Assembly (NCBI GenBank): GCA_005223035.1
Contig: NJBK01000003.1
Coordinates: 1-64,000 of the forward strand
DNA: 64,000 nucleotides
Direction of reading: 5' to 3'
Source: Chloroflexi bacterium B3_Chlor
GTDB lineage: Bacteria; Chloroflexota; Anaerolineae; UBA7937; B3-Chlor
Each line of letters begins with the position of its first letter. Positions within the stretch are counted from its first letter, which is position 1. Positions 9,028 to 17,340 of this stretch are shown piece by piece. The translations under genes were made by a program, and so were the position numbers. A model generated the notes under the pieces. That model saw only the letters and a list, made by a program, of their open reading frames with translations. It was not told the origin of the DNA and did not search any database.

Positions 9028-9036
9028 AATATAGCA
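9028..9036 (-). promoter_or_regulatory. Possible extended -10 promoter of mvaA operon
   Basis: Minus-strand TGCTATATT (extended -10, plus 9028-9036) lies about 30 bp before the candidate GTG start at 8997. No good -35 hexamer is present at the right distance, so recognition would rest on the TGC extension. The position argues against any start upstream of 8997. Confidence 0.3.
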
Positions 9037-9179
9037 GATTCCCACTGCCAAAAACTACCACATTTGGCCTGTGACTGACGGGGGAAGTCCGCGCGGTGTT
9101 AGCACAGCCAGGGGCAGCAAATGCTCTTCGATTCACAGGCTGCAACGCGACTGAGTCCAATGACGAGTTCGGAGTATGG

Positions 9180-9208
9180 TTGACAAGCCAAACTCCGCCC
9201 TCTATAAT
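9180..9208 (+). promoter_or_regulatory. Perfect consensus sigma-70 promoter
   Basis: TTGACA at 9180-9185 and TATAAT at 9203-9208 with a 17-bp spacer match the housekeeping consensus at every position. Expected start of transcription is near 9215. It lies inside the longest possible frame of the next gene and so shows that the real start codon is downstream, at 9260. Confidence 0.8.
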
Positions 9209-9259
9209 ACTTGGGCGTGGTCAGCAATCATCTTGGGGCTGTGGTGCGGAGGCCCAACA

Positions 9260-10399
9260 ATGATTAGTTTCTCGCTCAGCGATGAACAGGAAGCGTTGAG
9301 GGAGCTGGCAAGACAGTTCGCTCAGAACGAAATCGCTCCGTTGGCGGCAGAACACGACCGCGACGCCAGACATCCCGCCGCCATCATCGAGAAGGCCCAT
9401 AGCCTGGGCTTCATGAATATGACCATCCCTGAGAGCTATGGCGGTGGTGGGCTCGGCACGATGGAGACTTGCCTGGTCGCAGAAGAGTTCGCGGCGGCGT
9501 GCGCAGGCATCGGCACCGCCATCATGGCCAACACTCTGGCGCTTACTCCCCTGCTCGTTGCCAGCAGCACCGAGCAAATGGAACGGCTTGTAAAGCCATT
9601 CTGTGCCGAACCCAACCTCGCGACTCTCTGCATGACCGAACCTCAGGCTGGTTCCGACATCGGTAGCATAAGAACTACGGCGAGACGTCAGGGTGACCAC
9701 TACGTCATCAACGGCACCAAGACGCTCATTGACAACGGGGGCGTAGCGCAACTGCACTGCCTTTTCGCTTCCACCGAGTTGGAGAAGGGCGCCAGAGGCA
9801 TTTCAGCCTTCGTCGTTCCCGCCGACGTACCCGGCGTCTCCGCCGGCAAGCAGGAGGACAAGATGGGCCAGCGCGCTATCAATACAAGCGAGGTCATCTT
9901 CGAGAACGTCCCTGTGCCCGTTGAAAACCGGCTGGGCGAAGAAGGTCAAGGGTTCAAGATCTTCCTGCAAGCCCTCAACCGAAACAAGCCTTGGATAGCG
10001 GCAGCCTCAGTCGGAGTGGCTCGCGCGGCGCTGGAAGCTGCTACCAACTATGCTCAGGAAAGGGTACAGTTTGGCCAGCCTATAGCATCCTTCCAGGCAA
10101 TCCAGTTCATGTTGGCCGACATGGCCATCAAGATAGAGGGAGCTCGCCTTCTAACTTGGCAGGCCGCCTGGTTGGTTGATCGAGAACTACGCAATGTTTA
10201 CCACACAGCCATTGCCAAGTGCCGCGCGTCCGATATCGCCATGGAGGTCACGACGGATGCTGTACAAATCTTCGGAGGCTATGGCTATATCAAGGAATAC
10301 CCGGTAGAGAAATACATGCGCGACGCCAAAGCGTTCCAAATCTACGTGGGCACCAACGAAATCCAGCGCCACCTTATCGCGCAAGCCCTCCTTCGATGA
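9260..10399 (+). CDS. Acyl-CoA dehydrogenase family protein
   Basis: 379 residues, the usual size of an FAD-dependent acyl-CoA dehydrogenase. Start ATG 9260 is set by GGAGG six to twelve bases upstream and by the promoter at 9180-9208. The helical N-terminal domain is followed by the FAD signature (LCMTEPQAGSDIGSI), the VPVENRLGEEGQGF loop, and the C-terminal QIFGGYGYIKEYPVEKYMRD block. The usual catalytic Glu of YEGTNEI is replaced: the segment reads IYVGTNEIQR. The alternative base position of isovaleryl/long-chain enzymes also appears to lack Glu (ALNRNKPW). Substrate is unknown; the gene stands alone behind a very strong promoter, suggesting high constitutive expression. Confidence 0.9.
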   Translation: MISFSLSDEQEALRELARQFAQNEIAPLAAEHDRDARHPAAIIEKAHSLGFMNMTIPESYGGGGLGTMETCLVAEEFAAACAGIGTAIMANTLALTPLLVASSTEQMERLVKPFCAEPNLATLCMTEPQAGSDIGSIRTTARRQGDHYVINGTKTLIDNGGVAQLHCLFASTELEKGARGISAFVVPADVPGVSAGKQEDKMGQRAINTSEVIFENVPVPVENRLGEEGQGFKIFLQALNRNKPWIAAASVGVARAALEAATNYAQERVQFGQPIASFQAIQFMLADMAIKIEGARLLTWQAAWLVDRELRNVYHTAIAKCRASDIAMEVTTDAVQIFGGYGYIKEYPVEKYMRDAKAFQIYVGTNEIQRHLIAQALLR

Positions 10400-10451
10400 A
10401 AGCCGCACCTGCTCGGCCATCCACAACATCTGCCCTCCCGATAGCAAGAAA

Positions 10452-10469
10452 CGCCCGACAAGTCGGGCG
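10452..10469 (+). terminator. GC-rich palindrome after acyl-CoA dehydrogenase gene
   Basis: CGCCCGAC and GTCGGGCG form a perfect 8-bp stem around AA. It lies between convergent genes but has no T-run directly behind it. It probably contributes to transcription termination together with the second hairpin at 10483. Confidence 0.4.
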
Positions 10470-10482
10470 CTGGTGAGGACGC

Positions 10483-10501
10483 GCTGTCCTCTGAAGACAG
10501 C
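10483..10501 (+). terminator. Hairpin with T-rich tail between convergent genes
   Basis: GCTGTC, a 7-nt loop, and GACAGC form a 6-bp stem. The following bases are T-rich (atcttctatcatttc). It sits between the acyl-CoA dehydrogenase and the convergent winged-helix gene and could serve as a weak intrinsic terminator. Confidence 0.4.
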
Positions 10502-10509
10502 ATCTTCTA

Positions 10510-10881
10510 TCATTTCGATTTTCTTGCCCGCCCGCTCGACACCTCAAATCGGTAGCCCACCCTTCTTACGGTGCGAATTGCGACTGGCTCGCGCGGATTG
10601 TCTTCGATCTTCTTCCGAAGCCAGCAGATGTGCACATCCAGTGTTCTGGTGTCCCCCAAGTAGTCAGTGTCCCAGACCTCCTTCATCAGTCGCTTGCGGG
10701 TGAGTACCTTGCCGCTATTCCGCATCAGTATCTCGAGAAGAGCGCACTCCTTAAGAGTCAGGTGAGTCGGCACACCATTCTTGACGACACAACGATCCTC
10801 CAGGTCTAGGGTCAGATCATGAGCCTGCAACCGCCTGGAGGATTTCTTGCCCTTGGTGGACGAAGCTTTTCTTCTCGCCAC
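10510..10881 (-). CDS. Stand-alone OmpR/PhoB-type winged-helix DNA-binding protein
   Basis: 123 residues. After a basic tail of about 18 residues comes a complete Trans_reg_C winged helix: LTLKECALLEILMRN, KVLTRKRLMKEVWD, a recognition helix TRTLDVHICWLRKKIED, and the wing IRTVRRVGYRFEV. There is no receiver domain upstream, so it cannot be a phosphorylation-switched response regulator in the usual way. The start is GTG with GGAGG upstream. It has its own strong promoter (11084-11112) and a long leader. Likely a DNA-binding regulator, perhaps of the neighbouring cell-wall genes; target unknown. Confidence 0.85.
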   Translation of the reverse strand: MARRKASSTKGKKSSRRLQAHDLTLDLEDRCVVKNGVPTHLTLKECALLEILMRNSGKVLTRKRLMKEVWDTDYLGDTRTLDVHICWLRKKIEDNPREPVAIRTVRRVGYRFEVSSGRARKSK

Positions 10882-11083
10882 TGCCTTGCGGCCTCCTCAC
10901 CCTAGCTAGCATGCACCGCGCGGACAACACAGATGAACCAAGAAGCTGGCGGGCTCCAGAGCCCGTTCCTGAGAGGCTATCCCGTCTAAAACACCGGTCT
11001 CCCTCACAGAGCAACCGCGTCGCCGAGAGATGGTGTGACGAAAGACTCATTCTTCGGAGCACAGAAGAGAGGCGATCAAACGA

Positions 11084-11112
11084 AGTATACACCGAACGAA
11101 AAGAACTGTCAA
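11084..11112 (-). promoter_or_regulatory. Strong sigma-70 promoter and long leader of the winged-helix gene
   Basis: On the minus strand TTGACA (plus 11107-11112), a 17-bp spacer, then TATACT (11084-11089). Transcription should start near 11077, giving a leader of about 195 nt before the GTG at 10881. The leader contains a perfect palindrome, CGGGCTC/GAGCCCG, at 10950-10965, which could fold as a hairpin. Confidence 0.65.
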
Positions 11113-11152
11113 ATTTCCACACTATTCTTCGACCTCCTGCGCCGCTCGTGAC

Positions 11153-13717
11153 TTACGTCACTCGTGGCACACGAGCCAGAATCTCAGATACGACTTCATA
11201 GTTGATGGTCCCAAGCCTCTCGGCCACTTCACCCACGGTAATCCTATCGCCACCCTGTTGACCTATCAGCACGACCTCGTCGCCTTGTCTGACGCCAGGT
11301 ATGTCAGTGACATCAATCATGCTCTGATCCATGCAGACACTTCCCACCAAAGGAGCCCTCCGTCCCTTGACAAGTACTTCTCCCCAATTGTGCGGCCCTC
11401 GCCGGAACCCGTCGGCATATCCTACCGGTATGACAGCGATCCGGGTGGGAGCTTCAGTCCGATAAGTGCATCCATAGCTGACATAGCTCCCTGAAGGCAA
11501 TTCTTTCACTTGAGCTACCTGGCTCTTGAACGAGAGAGCAGGTTCAAAGCCCGCAGGACGAGGGATTTGGGAAGAGGGGTCCAGACCATAGATGGCTATG
11601 CCCGGCCGCACCATGTTGAAGTGAGACTCAGGGAAGGCAATTATTGCGGCGCTGTTGGCAGCATGAATATGTGGTATGTGTACGCCACTGGCTTCCAGTT
11701 CCTGGAGCACACCTTGAAAAGATCTCAACTGCTTCCGAGTATACTCTCGTCCCCAACCTTGCACATTGTGAGCATCGGGTATGTCAGCGATGGCCAAATG
11801 CGTGAAAATGCCCTCGACGACGAGGCCGGGCAAGTCCTTTGCCTCTCGCACGAAGTCCAGAACCTCGTGGGGCAGTATCCCGAGTCGCCCCATGCCCGTG
11901 TCCACCTTCACATGTACTCGCACCTCAGAGTTCAGATCGTCTGCAGCTCGTGACAGGGCCCTGGCCACATCGAGGGAGAATACCGTGACTGTCACATCGT
12001 TGAGCACAGCCTCTCGAGCCTGCCAGGCAGGCGTATACCCCAAGATCAGGATTGGAGCTGTGATATCTGCCCTGCGTAGGGTCACCGCCTCGCTCAGGCA
12101 GGCCACGCCCAGCATGTCGACACCGTTGGCAAGGGCGGTCCGAGCCACCTTGATTGCTCCATGGCCGTAGGCGTCACCTTTGAGAGTAGCGATGATGCCT
12201 ACCCCGTCCCCCACCATCCTCTTAAGTTGCCGCACGTTGTTGGCGATTGCACCCAGGTCTATCTCGACCCACGTAGGTCTGTCAGGCCGTATGATATAGA
12301 TCTGCTTCCAGGCAGGGCTCTGACGAACCAGCACTGATTCGGCACTGGTTGGGTCGGAGAGGAACTTCTCGACGACTTCCTCCATACGAGTTTCAAGGGC
12401 CCCTTTGATCAGAATCACATCTCGGGGATCTATCATGTTTATGACACTACGGACAGTGTCCTCGCTCCTGTAGGTGATGAAAACCCGATCACGCCCCAGC
12501 CCCGACCTCTGAGCCTCACTGGCGATCAGGCGCGCCCTATCACCCTTGGTCACCAAGACGTCCGCCACCTCGGCCACTCGACGACCGACTTCACGATGTC
12601 CCTCTTCCTCGTAGGCACCTAAGCGGAGCATGTCTCCCAGAATGGCAAACTTCTTTCCGCCTTCGAGCTCCTCAAGTACATCCAGGGCAGCCAATGTGGA
12701 GGCAGGACTGGCACTGAAGGTGTCGTCCAAGAGAAGGCTTCCATTGATGCCTGGCAAGGGGTTCAGACGGCCCTTCACACGCTCAAGACAACTCAGTGCC
12801 TCCAGAATATCTTCCCAGCCCACACCGTAGGCGATGCCCACGGCCGCCGCCGCCAGAGCTGTATAGACACTGTGCTTCCCCAACAGCGACACCACGGCCT
12901 CGTACTCAGCTCCCTGGTGATGAATCTGGAATTGGATACCCTGCTGCGTCCCTTCGATTGCAGAGCCACGTACATCGGCCCCTGGACTGGTCCCATAGGT
13001 AATAACCTGTGCCTCTGTTCTGTCTATCATCGCCCGCACACGTGGATCATCGTAGTTGAGGATCGCGTATCCCTCCTCCGGCAAGGCTTCGACCAGCCTG
13101 CGCTCCTCTTGAGCGATGTTGTCCAGGGTACCAAGATACTCCAGGTGTGTATGGTTCACCGTGGTAACAACCCCCACACGAGGCGAGGTCATGCGGCTGA
13201 GGTCTTCTATCTCCCCAAAACTGTCACACGCCATCTCCAAGACCGCCTTCTCATGCTCTGGCAGCAGCTGCCCAAGGGCGATGGGGAGCCCATAGCGGTC
13301 GTTGTAATTGCCAAAGTTCTTGAACACGCGAAAGCGTCTTCGTAGGACCGCCGCAATGGCCTCCTTACTGCTGGTCTTGCCAGTGCTGCCGGTGACCCCG
13401 ATGACCTCGGTACCAAACTTGCTCAAGACGTAGCGCGCCCATTGGGTGAGAGCTCGCTGGGTGTCCTCGACCTGAATACAGGTCACCCCGTAAGGGGAGA
13501 GGTCCATCTCCGCCTGGCAGAGCACGCCAGCAGCCCCATCTTGACAGACTTCTTCTATGTAGTCGTGCCCATCAGCTTTCTCAGTTTTCACTGCCAGAAA
13601 AAGCTCGCCCGGTTTCAGGATGCGGGAATCGTAGCAGAAATCAGTGAACTCCCGTGCAAAGGCCTGTCCGCGCACTCTGCCTTTGGTGGACTCCAAGATG
13701 TCATCCAGGTAGATCAT
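11153..13717 (-). CDS. murF-alr: Bifunctional MurF ligase / alanine racemase
   Basis: 854 residues, a fusion of two peptidoglycan enzymes. Residues 1-460 are MurF, adding D-Ala-D-Ala to the UDP-MurNAc tripeptide; the ATP loop is GVTGSTGKTSSKEA near residue 108, with the substrate lobe before it. Residues 475-854 are PLP-dependent alanine racemase; the PLP lysine is in TLKGDAYGHG and the second catalytic Tyr is in SYGCTYRTEAPTR. The conserved PVGYADGFRR segment is present. The fusion couples D-Ala production with its use, as known in Bacteroidetes and some other bacteria. It implies a peptidoglycan wall. A small membrane protein gene lies 58 bp upstream on the same strand. Confidence 0.95.
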   Translation of the reverse strand: MIYLDDILESTKGRVRGQAFAREFTDFCYDSRILKPGELFLAVKTEKADGHDYIEEVCQDGAAGVLCQAEMDLSPYGVTCIQVEDTQRALTQWARYVLSKFGTEVIGVTGSTGKTSSKEAIAAVLRRRFRVFKNFGNYNDRYGLPIALGQLLPEHEKAVLEMACDSFGEIEDLSRMTSPRVGVVTTVNHTHLEYLGTLDNIAQEERRLVEALPEEGYAILNYDDPRVRAMIDRTEAQVITYGTSPGADVRGSAIEGTQQGIQFQIHHQGAEYEAVVSLLGKHSVYTALAAAAVGIAYGVGWEDILEALSCLERVKGRLNPLPGINGSLLLDDTFSASPASTLAALDVLEELEGGKKFAILGDMLRLGAYEEEGHREVGRRVAEVADVLVTKGDRARLIASEAQRSGLGRDRVFITYRSEDTVRSVINMIDPRDVILIKGALETRMEEVVEKFLSDPTSAESVLVRQSPAWKQIYIIRPDRPTWVEIDLGAIANNVRQLKRMVGDGVGIIATLKGDAYGHGAIKVARTALANGVDMLGVACLSEAVTLRRADITAPILILGYTPAWQAREAVLNDVTVTVFSLDVARALSRAADDLNSEVRVHVKVDTGMGRLGILPHEVLDFVREAKDLPGLVVEGIFTHLAIADIPDAHNVQGWGREYTRKQLRSFQGVLQELEASGVHIPHIHAANSAAIIAFPESHFNMVRPGIAIYGLDPSSQIPRPAGFEPALSFKSQVAQVKELPSGSYVSYGCTYRTEAPTRIAVIPVGYADGFRRGPHNWGEVLVKGRRAPLVGSVCMDQSMIDVTDIPGVRQGDEVVLIGQQGGDRITVGEVAERLGTINYEVVSEILARVPRVT

Positions 13718-13775
13718 CGATTCTGCCTTTCATGCCACAGGCCTCAAGGAAGAGCAACGCCCTTGACCGATATCC

Positions 13776-13976
13776 CTATCCCTGTTTGCCAGCCCGCCAG
13801 TAGAGAACCGCGCCAACAACGGCTACTACCGCCCCAGCAGTGATGCCCGCCAGCTGTCTGTAGCCGAAAACACTTGGGGCGCCTCCGATCCCCAAGACAT
13901 CGGCTAGCGCGGATCCCAGCAGGATCACTATGCCCGCCACCAGCAGGCCGACGGCTATGCTTCTGTTTCTTGGCAT
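13776..13976 (-). CDS. Small two-helix membrane protein, hypothetical
   Basis: 66 residues from ATG 13976, which has GGGAGAG just upstream; a longer frame to 14033 would run over the promoter. Two hydrophobic segments (about residues 7-27 and 40-60) are joined by a short Gly/Pro loop, and the C-terminus is basic (YWRAGKQG). No family is recognised. It is the first gene before murF-alr on the same strand and is divergent from the MTA phosphorylase gene. Confidence 0.65.
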   Translation of the reverse strand: MPRNRSIAVGLLVAGIVILLGSALADVLGIGGAPSVFGYRQLAGITAGAVVAVVGAVLYWRAGKQG

Positions 13977-14004
13977 GCTCACTCTCCCTTCCGCAGGATA
14001 TGAA

Positions 14005-14033
14005 ATTCTAGCATATCCCCAGTGTGTGGGCAA
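14005..14033 (-). promoter_or_regulatory. Extended -10 promoter, leftward (small membrane protein, murF-alr)
   Basis: Minus-strand TTGCCC (plus 14028-14033), a 17-bp spacer ending in TGC, then TAGAAT (14005-14010). It is back to back with the rightward promoter at 14059, so this short gap controls both directions. Confidence 0.55.
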
Positions 14034-14058
14034 TTCAGCATGCCCTTCTCGTCTATGT

Positions 14059-14087
14059 TTGACAATCGACTAACCTTGTGCTAGACT
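14059..14087 (+). promoter_or_regulatory. Promoter of the mtnP-permease unit
   Basis: TTGACA at 14059-14064, a 17-bp spacer ending in TGC, then TAGACT at 14082-14087. This is a perfect -35 with an extended -10. Leader of about 60 nt to the ATG at 14155. Confidence 0.65.
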
Positions 14088-14154
14088 TGCCGAGACTACC
14101 AGACAAGGGGGTAGAAGCATAATCCGCACGTGGGGAAAAGGGAGGATAGCCGAC

Positions 14155-15018
14155 ATGACACAGGCGACCATCGGCGTTATTGGTGGCAGTGGGCTATATG
14201 AGATTGAAGGATTCACCGATATCGAGGAGCATGATATCTCCACGCCGTTTGGCAAGCCCAGCGATCCAATAGTAGTAGGTACGCTCCAGGACAAATGCGT
14301 GGCGTTCTTGCCGCGCCATGGCCGCGGCCACCGCATCCTCCCTGGCGAAGTAAACGTGCGGGCCAATATCTACGCCTTGAAGTCACTAGGGGTCGAGCGG
14401 ATAATCGCGGTCAACGCGTGTGGCAGCATGAAGGAGGAGATAGCACCTTCCGACATTGTGATTCCGGATCAAATCATAGATCGCACCAAGGGGCGCGTTA
14501 ACACCTTTTTCGGCAATGGTCTGGTTGTTCACGTTTCCTTTGCGGAACCCTTTTGTGCAGAACTGAGTGAAGTACTGTTCGAGGCTGCGAAGGCAGTCGG
14601 CGCCAAAGTCCACAAGGGTGGCACTTACGTCTGCATAGAGGGCCCTCGGTTTTCCTCCAAGGCCGAATCCAAGATGCACCGGCTGTGGGATGTAGATATC
14701 ATAGGCATGACCGCAATCCCTGAGGCGGTGTTGGCGCGCGAAGCCGAGATCTGCTACGCCAGCCTCGCCTTGTCCACCGACTATGACGTCTGGCACGAGA
14801 CGGAAGCCCCTGTCACCGCGGAGATGGTAGTCCAGACCATTCTGAAGAACGTGGAGACAGCCAAGAAAACCATAACAGAAGTCGTACCTCTTGTCCCCTC
14901 TGAGCGAGGCTGTGACTGCGCCACGGCACTCTCGGTAGCCATCCAGACAGCCAAGGATCGCATACCCGGACGCGTCAAGCAGGAGCTCAACCTGCTGGTC
15001 GGGAAGTACTTGGACTAG
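14155..15018 (+). CDS. mtnP: S-methyl-5'-thioadenosine phosphorylase
   Basis: 287 residues. It cleaves methylthioadenosine with phosphate to adenine and methylthioribose-1-phosphate, recycling the by-product of polyamine synthesis. Family features: phosphate-binding GVIGGSGLYEIEG at the N-terminus, PRHGRGHRILPGEVN, VNACGSMKEEI, CIEGPRFSSKAE, and the base-binding STDYDVW, whose Asp pair favours adenine-type MTA substrates over guanosine/inosine. The next gene, a permease, starts 8 bp after its stop, so they are co-transcribed from the promoter at 14059. Confidence 0.93.
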   Translation: MTQATIGVIGGSGLYEIEGFTDIEEHDISTPFGKPSDPIVVGTLQDKCVAFLPRHGRGHRILPGEVNVRANIYALKSLGVERIIAVNACGSMKEEIAPSDIVIPDQIIDRTKGRVNTFFGNGLVVHVSFAEPFCAELSEVLFEAAKAVGAKVHKGGTYVCIEGPRFSSKAESKMHRLWDVDIIGMTAIPEAVLAREAEICYASLALSTDYDVWHETEAPVTAEMVVQTILKNVETAKKTITEVVPLVPSERGCDCATALSVAIQTAKDRIPGRVKQELNLLVGKYLD

Positions 15019-15025
15019 CGACTCC

Positions 15026-17317
15026 ATGGCACAGGGGGCAGGCAGCAACCAGCGAGAATCAGTAGCACTAGCCCGGACGCTGAGTGGCTTCGACGCAACG
15101 ATGATTGGCGTCGGGGCGATGATCGGGGCAGGTATCTTCGTTCTGACCGGTATCGCTGCTGGTGTGGCAGGCCCAGCTTTGCTCCTCGCCTTCCTCCTCA
15201 ACGCCATCGTAACCTGCTTCACAGCCGCTTCGTACGCCGAATTGGGATCCGCTCTCCCTTCGGCCGGCGGGGGTTATGTATGGGTCAAACAAGCGCTCTC
15301 TCCCCTCTTCGGCTTCCTGAGTGGTTGGATAGACTGGTTTGGCCACTCGGTGGCGTGCAGCCTATATGCTCTGGGCTTCGGCCACTACGCTGCAGATTTC
15401 CTCAACCGAGTCGGGCTTCGCCCAGCCTTTGTCGGGACAGAAGTTCTGGCCATAACGCTAGCGGTAGCCATAACGCTTCTTTTCGCCTATGTCAACTTCC
15501 AAGGCGTCTCGGAGACAGGCAAAGTGGGCAATATGGTGACTCTGGCGAAAATAGCAATCCTGGGCGTTTTCGTTGGCTTCGGGCTCTGGAGCATGTTGCA
15601 GCGCGGGGACTGGTTATCCAAGTTCCAGCCCTTCTTCCCGACGGGCATCGGTGGAGTCGCAATGGCCGCAGGATTGACCACGATTGCCTTCCAGGGATAC
15701 GAGGTCATCTCTCAGTGCGGTGAGGAGATATGCGAACCCAAGCGGAACCTTCCGCGGGCAGTCTTCGCCAGCATAGCCATTGTGGTCGTCATCTATCTCG
15801 GAGTGGCTTTCATAGCTCTAGGCGCTGTGCAGCCACCGATCGCCGGGATTGCGACCTGGGATTTCCTTGCCCAATATGAGGAGACCGCTATTGTTGAGGC
15901 GGCCCGCCAGTTTGTGCCGATGGGAGCCTTCGTGTTGATCTTGGGGGGCTTGATGTCCACCATGTCCGCACTGAACGCTACGATCTATTCCTCTTCACGA
16001 GTCTCCTTCGCCATGGGTCGTGATCGGAACCTGCCTCCGTTGTTCGGTCAGGTGCATGACAGGCGACGTACCCCGCATTGGGCCATATTCATCTCCGGGG
16101 CCCTCGTAGCTTTCATAGTCGTGACTCTGCCCGTCCAGTCGGTAGCGAGCGCCGCGGGTATCATGTTTCTGCTCCTCTTCATGATGGTCAACGTTACCGC
16201 CATCCGCATGCGGCGCCTCCGACCGGATTTGGAAAGGGGTTTCAGAATCCCGCTGATGCCCCTGTTACCCATCTTGGGCATCGCTTCCCAGCTGGTGCTC
16301 ATCGTGTACCTCTCGCGCCTGAGCCCTCAGGCCACGTATGTTGCCGCACTCTGGATTGTATCAGGGTTGATATTCTACGTGGCCTATGCCGCCCGTGCGG
16401 AACCGATGAAGGAACCTGTCAAGATCATCCATCAAGAGATCGTCACGACCAAGAGATACTCAATCCTGATCCCTGTGGCCGATGAACTGCAGGCCCGGCT
16501 CCTGGGCAGGCTGGCGGCACCAATAGCCAAGGACAAGGACGGCGAGGTATTCGCTCTGCATGTGGTGCGCGTTCCGCCGCAACTGAGCATCACTGATGGA
16601 CGCTTCTTCCTGAAGCATGGGAAGCCCATTCTAGAAACGGTGATAGCCGAAGCCAAATCGTTGGATGTGCCTGTGAATACGATGATCCGCTTTGGACGGA
16701 GTGTCAGCCAGGCCATCATCGACACCGCCAGGGAGCGTGACTCAAATCTGATACTGCTAGGTTGGCTAGGCGGTACCAGCACCGAAGGGAGGGCCTTCGG
16801 TAGCGTGATTGATGCGGTCAGCAAGAGCCCCCCCTGCGACGTGGCGATGATACACTTCAGAAAGCGGGAGGAGCTGAAGATAATCCTGGTGCCAACAGTC
16901 GGGGGTCCCAACTCCTCCTTGGCACTGGAGCTCGCCGTCTCGCAGGCGCGGGAATACGCGAGACCCAACGGGCTCCGACCCCACGTGATTGCGCTCTACG
17001 TCGCCCGCGGGGGTGATCCCCAACTGGTGGAATTCGGAAAGCGGACTCTGGCTAGGGCAGTAGGCCGCTACGATTACCCCATCGAACCCAAGGTCGTATC
17101 GGCTCCAACCATCTTGGAAGGCATATTGCAGCAGGCGGAGGAATCTAGCCTCGTGGTAATGGGGGCTACAGAGGAAGGGTTCTTCGAGCAGTTGCTGTTT
17201 GGCGCGCTGGCCGACCGAGTCGTTCGCGAGTGTCCCAAGACGGTGATGATAGTCAAGCGGCATCGCGGGCCGGTGAAATCCTGGATGCAGAGACTGCTCC
17301 TCACCGGTGAGGCCTGA
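15026..17317 (+). CDS. APC-family amino acid permease with two USP domains
   Basis: 763 residues. The first 460 form an APC-superfamily transporter of about 12 membrane helices, with the unwound helix-1 motif GVGAMIGAGIFVLTG and the helix-8 region NATIYSSSRVSFAMGRD. Residues about 470-615 and 625-755 are two universal-stress-protein domains; the second has VVMGATEEGF and a following nucleotide-type loop. This layout matches cationic amino acid transporter/USP fusions, in which the cytosolic USP part may sense nucleotides and adjust transport. It follows mtnP by 8 bp, which may hint at a role in methionine or polyamine precursor uptake; the substrate is not readable from sequence. Confidence 0.9.
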   Translation: MAQGAGSNQRESVALARTLSGFDATMIGVGAMIGAGIFVLTGIAAGVAGPALLLAFLLNAIVTCFTAASYAELGSALPSAGGGYVWVKQALSPLFGFLSGWIDWFGHSVACSLYALGFGHYAADFLNRVGLRPAFVGTEVLAITLAVAITLLFAYVNFQGVSETGKVGNMVTLAKIAILGVFVGFGLWSMLQRGDWLSKFQPFFPTGIGGVAMAAGLTTIAFQGYEVISQCGEEICEPKRNLPRAVFASIAIVVVIYLGVAFIALGAVQPPIAGIATWDFLAQYEETAIVEAARQFVPMGAFVLILGGLMSTMSALNATIYSSSRVSFAMGRDRNLPPLFGQVHDRRRTPHWAIFISGALVAFIVVTLPVQSVASAAGIMFLLLFMMVNVTAIRMRRLRPDLERGFRIPLMPLLPILGIASQLVLIVYLSRLSPQATYVAALWIVSGLIFYVAYAARAEPMKEPVKIIHQEIVTTKRYSILIPVADELQARLLGRLAAPIAKDKDGEVFALHVVRVPPQLSITDGRFFLKHGKPILETVIAEAKSLDVPVNTMIRFGRSVSQAIIDTARERDSNLILLGWLGGTSTEGRAFGSVIDAVSKSPPCDVAMIHFRKREELKIILVPTVGGPNSSLALELAVSQAREYARPNGLRPHVIALYVARGGDPQLVEFGKRTLARAVGRYDYPIEPKVVSAPTILEGILQQAEESSLVVMGATEEGFFEQLLFGALADRVVRECPKTVMIVKRHRGPVKSWMQRLLLTGEA

Positions 17318-17340
17318 GAGACCTCGCTAGTGCCTGATCC

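Noticed and set aside
9176-9259. Upstream ATG at 9176 as the start of the acyl-CoA dehydrogenase
   Set aside because: The consensus promoter lies inside this stretch and the good ribosome site is before ATG 9260.
14386-15222. 278-codon minus-strand frame opposite mtnP
   Set aside because: It crosses the mtnP-permease junction and has no motif or start signal.
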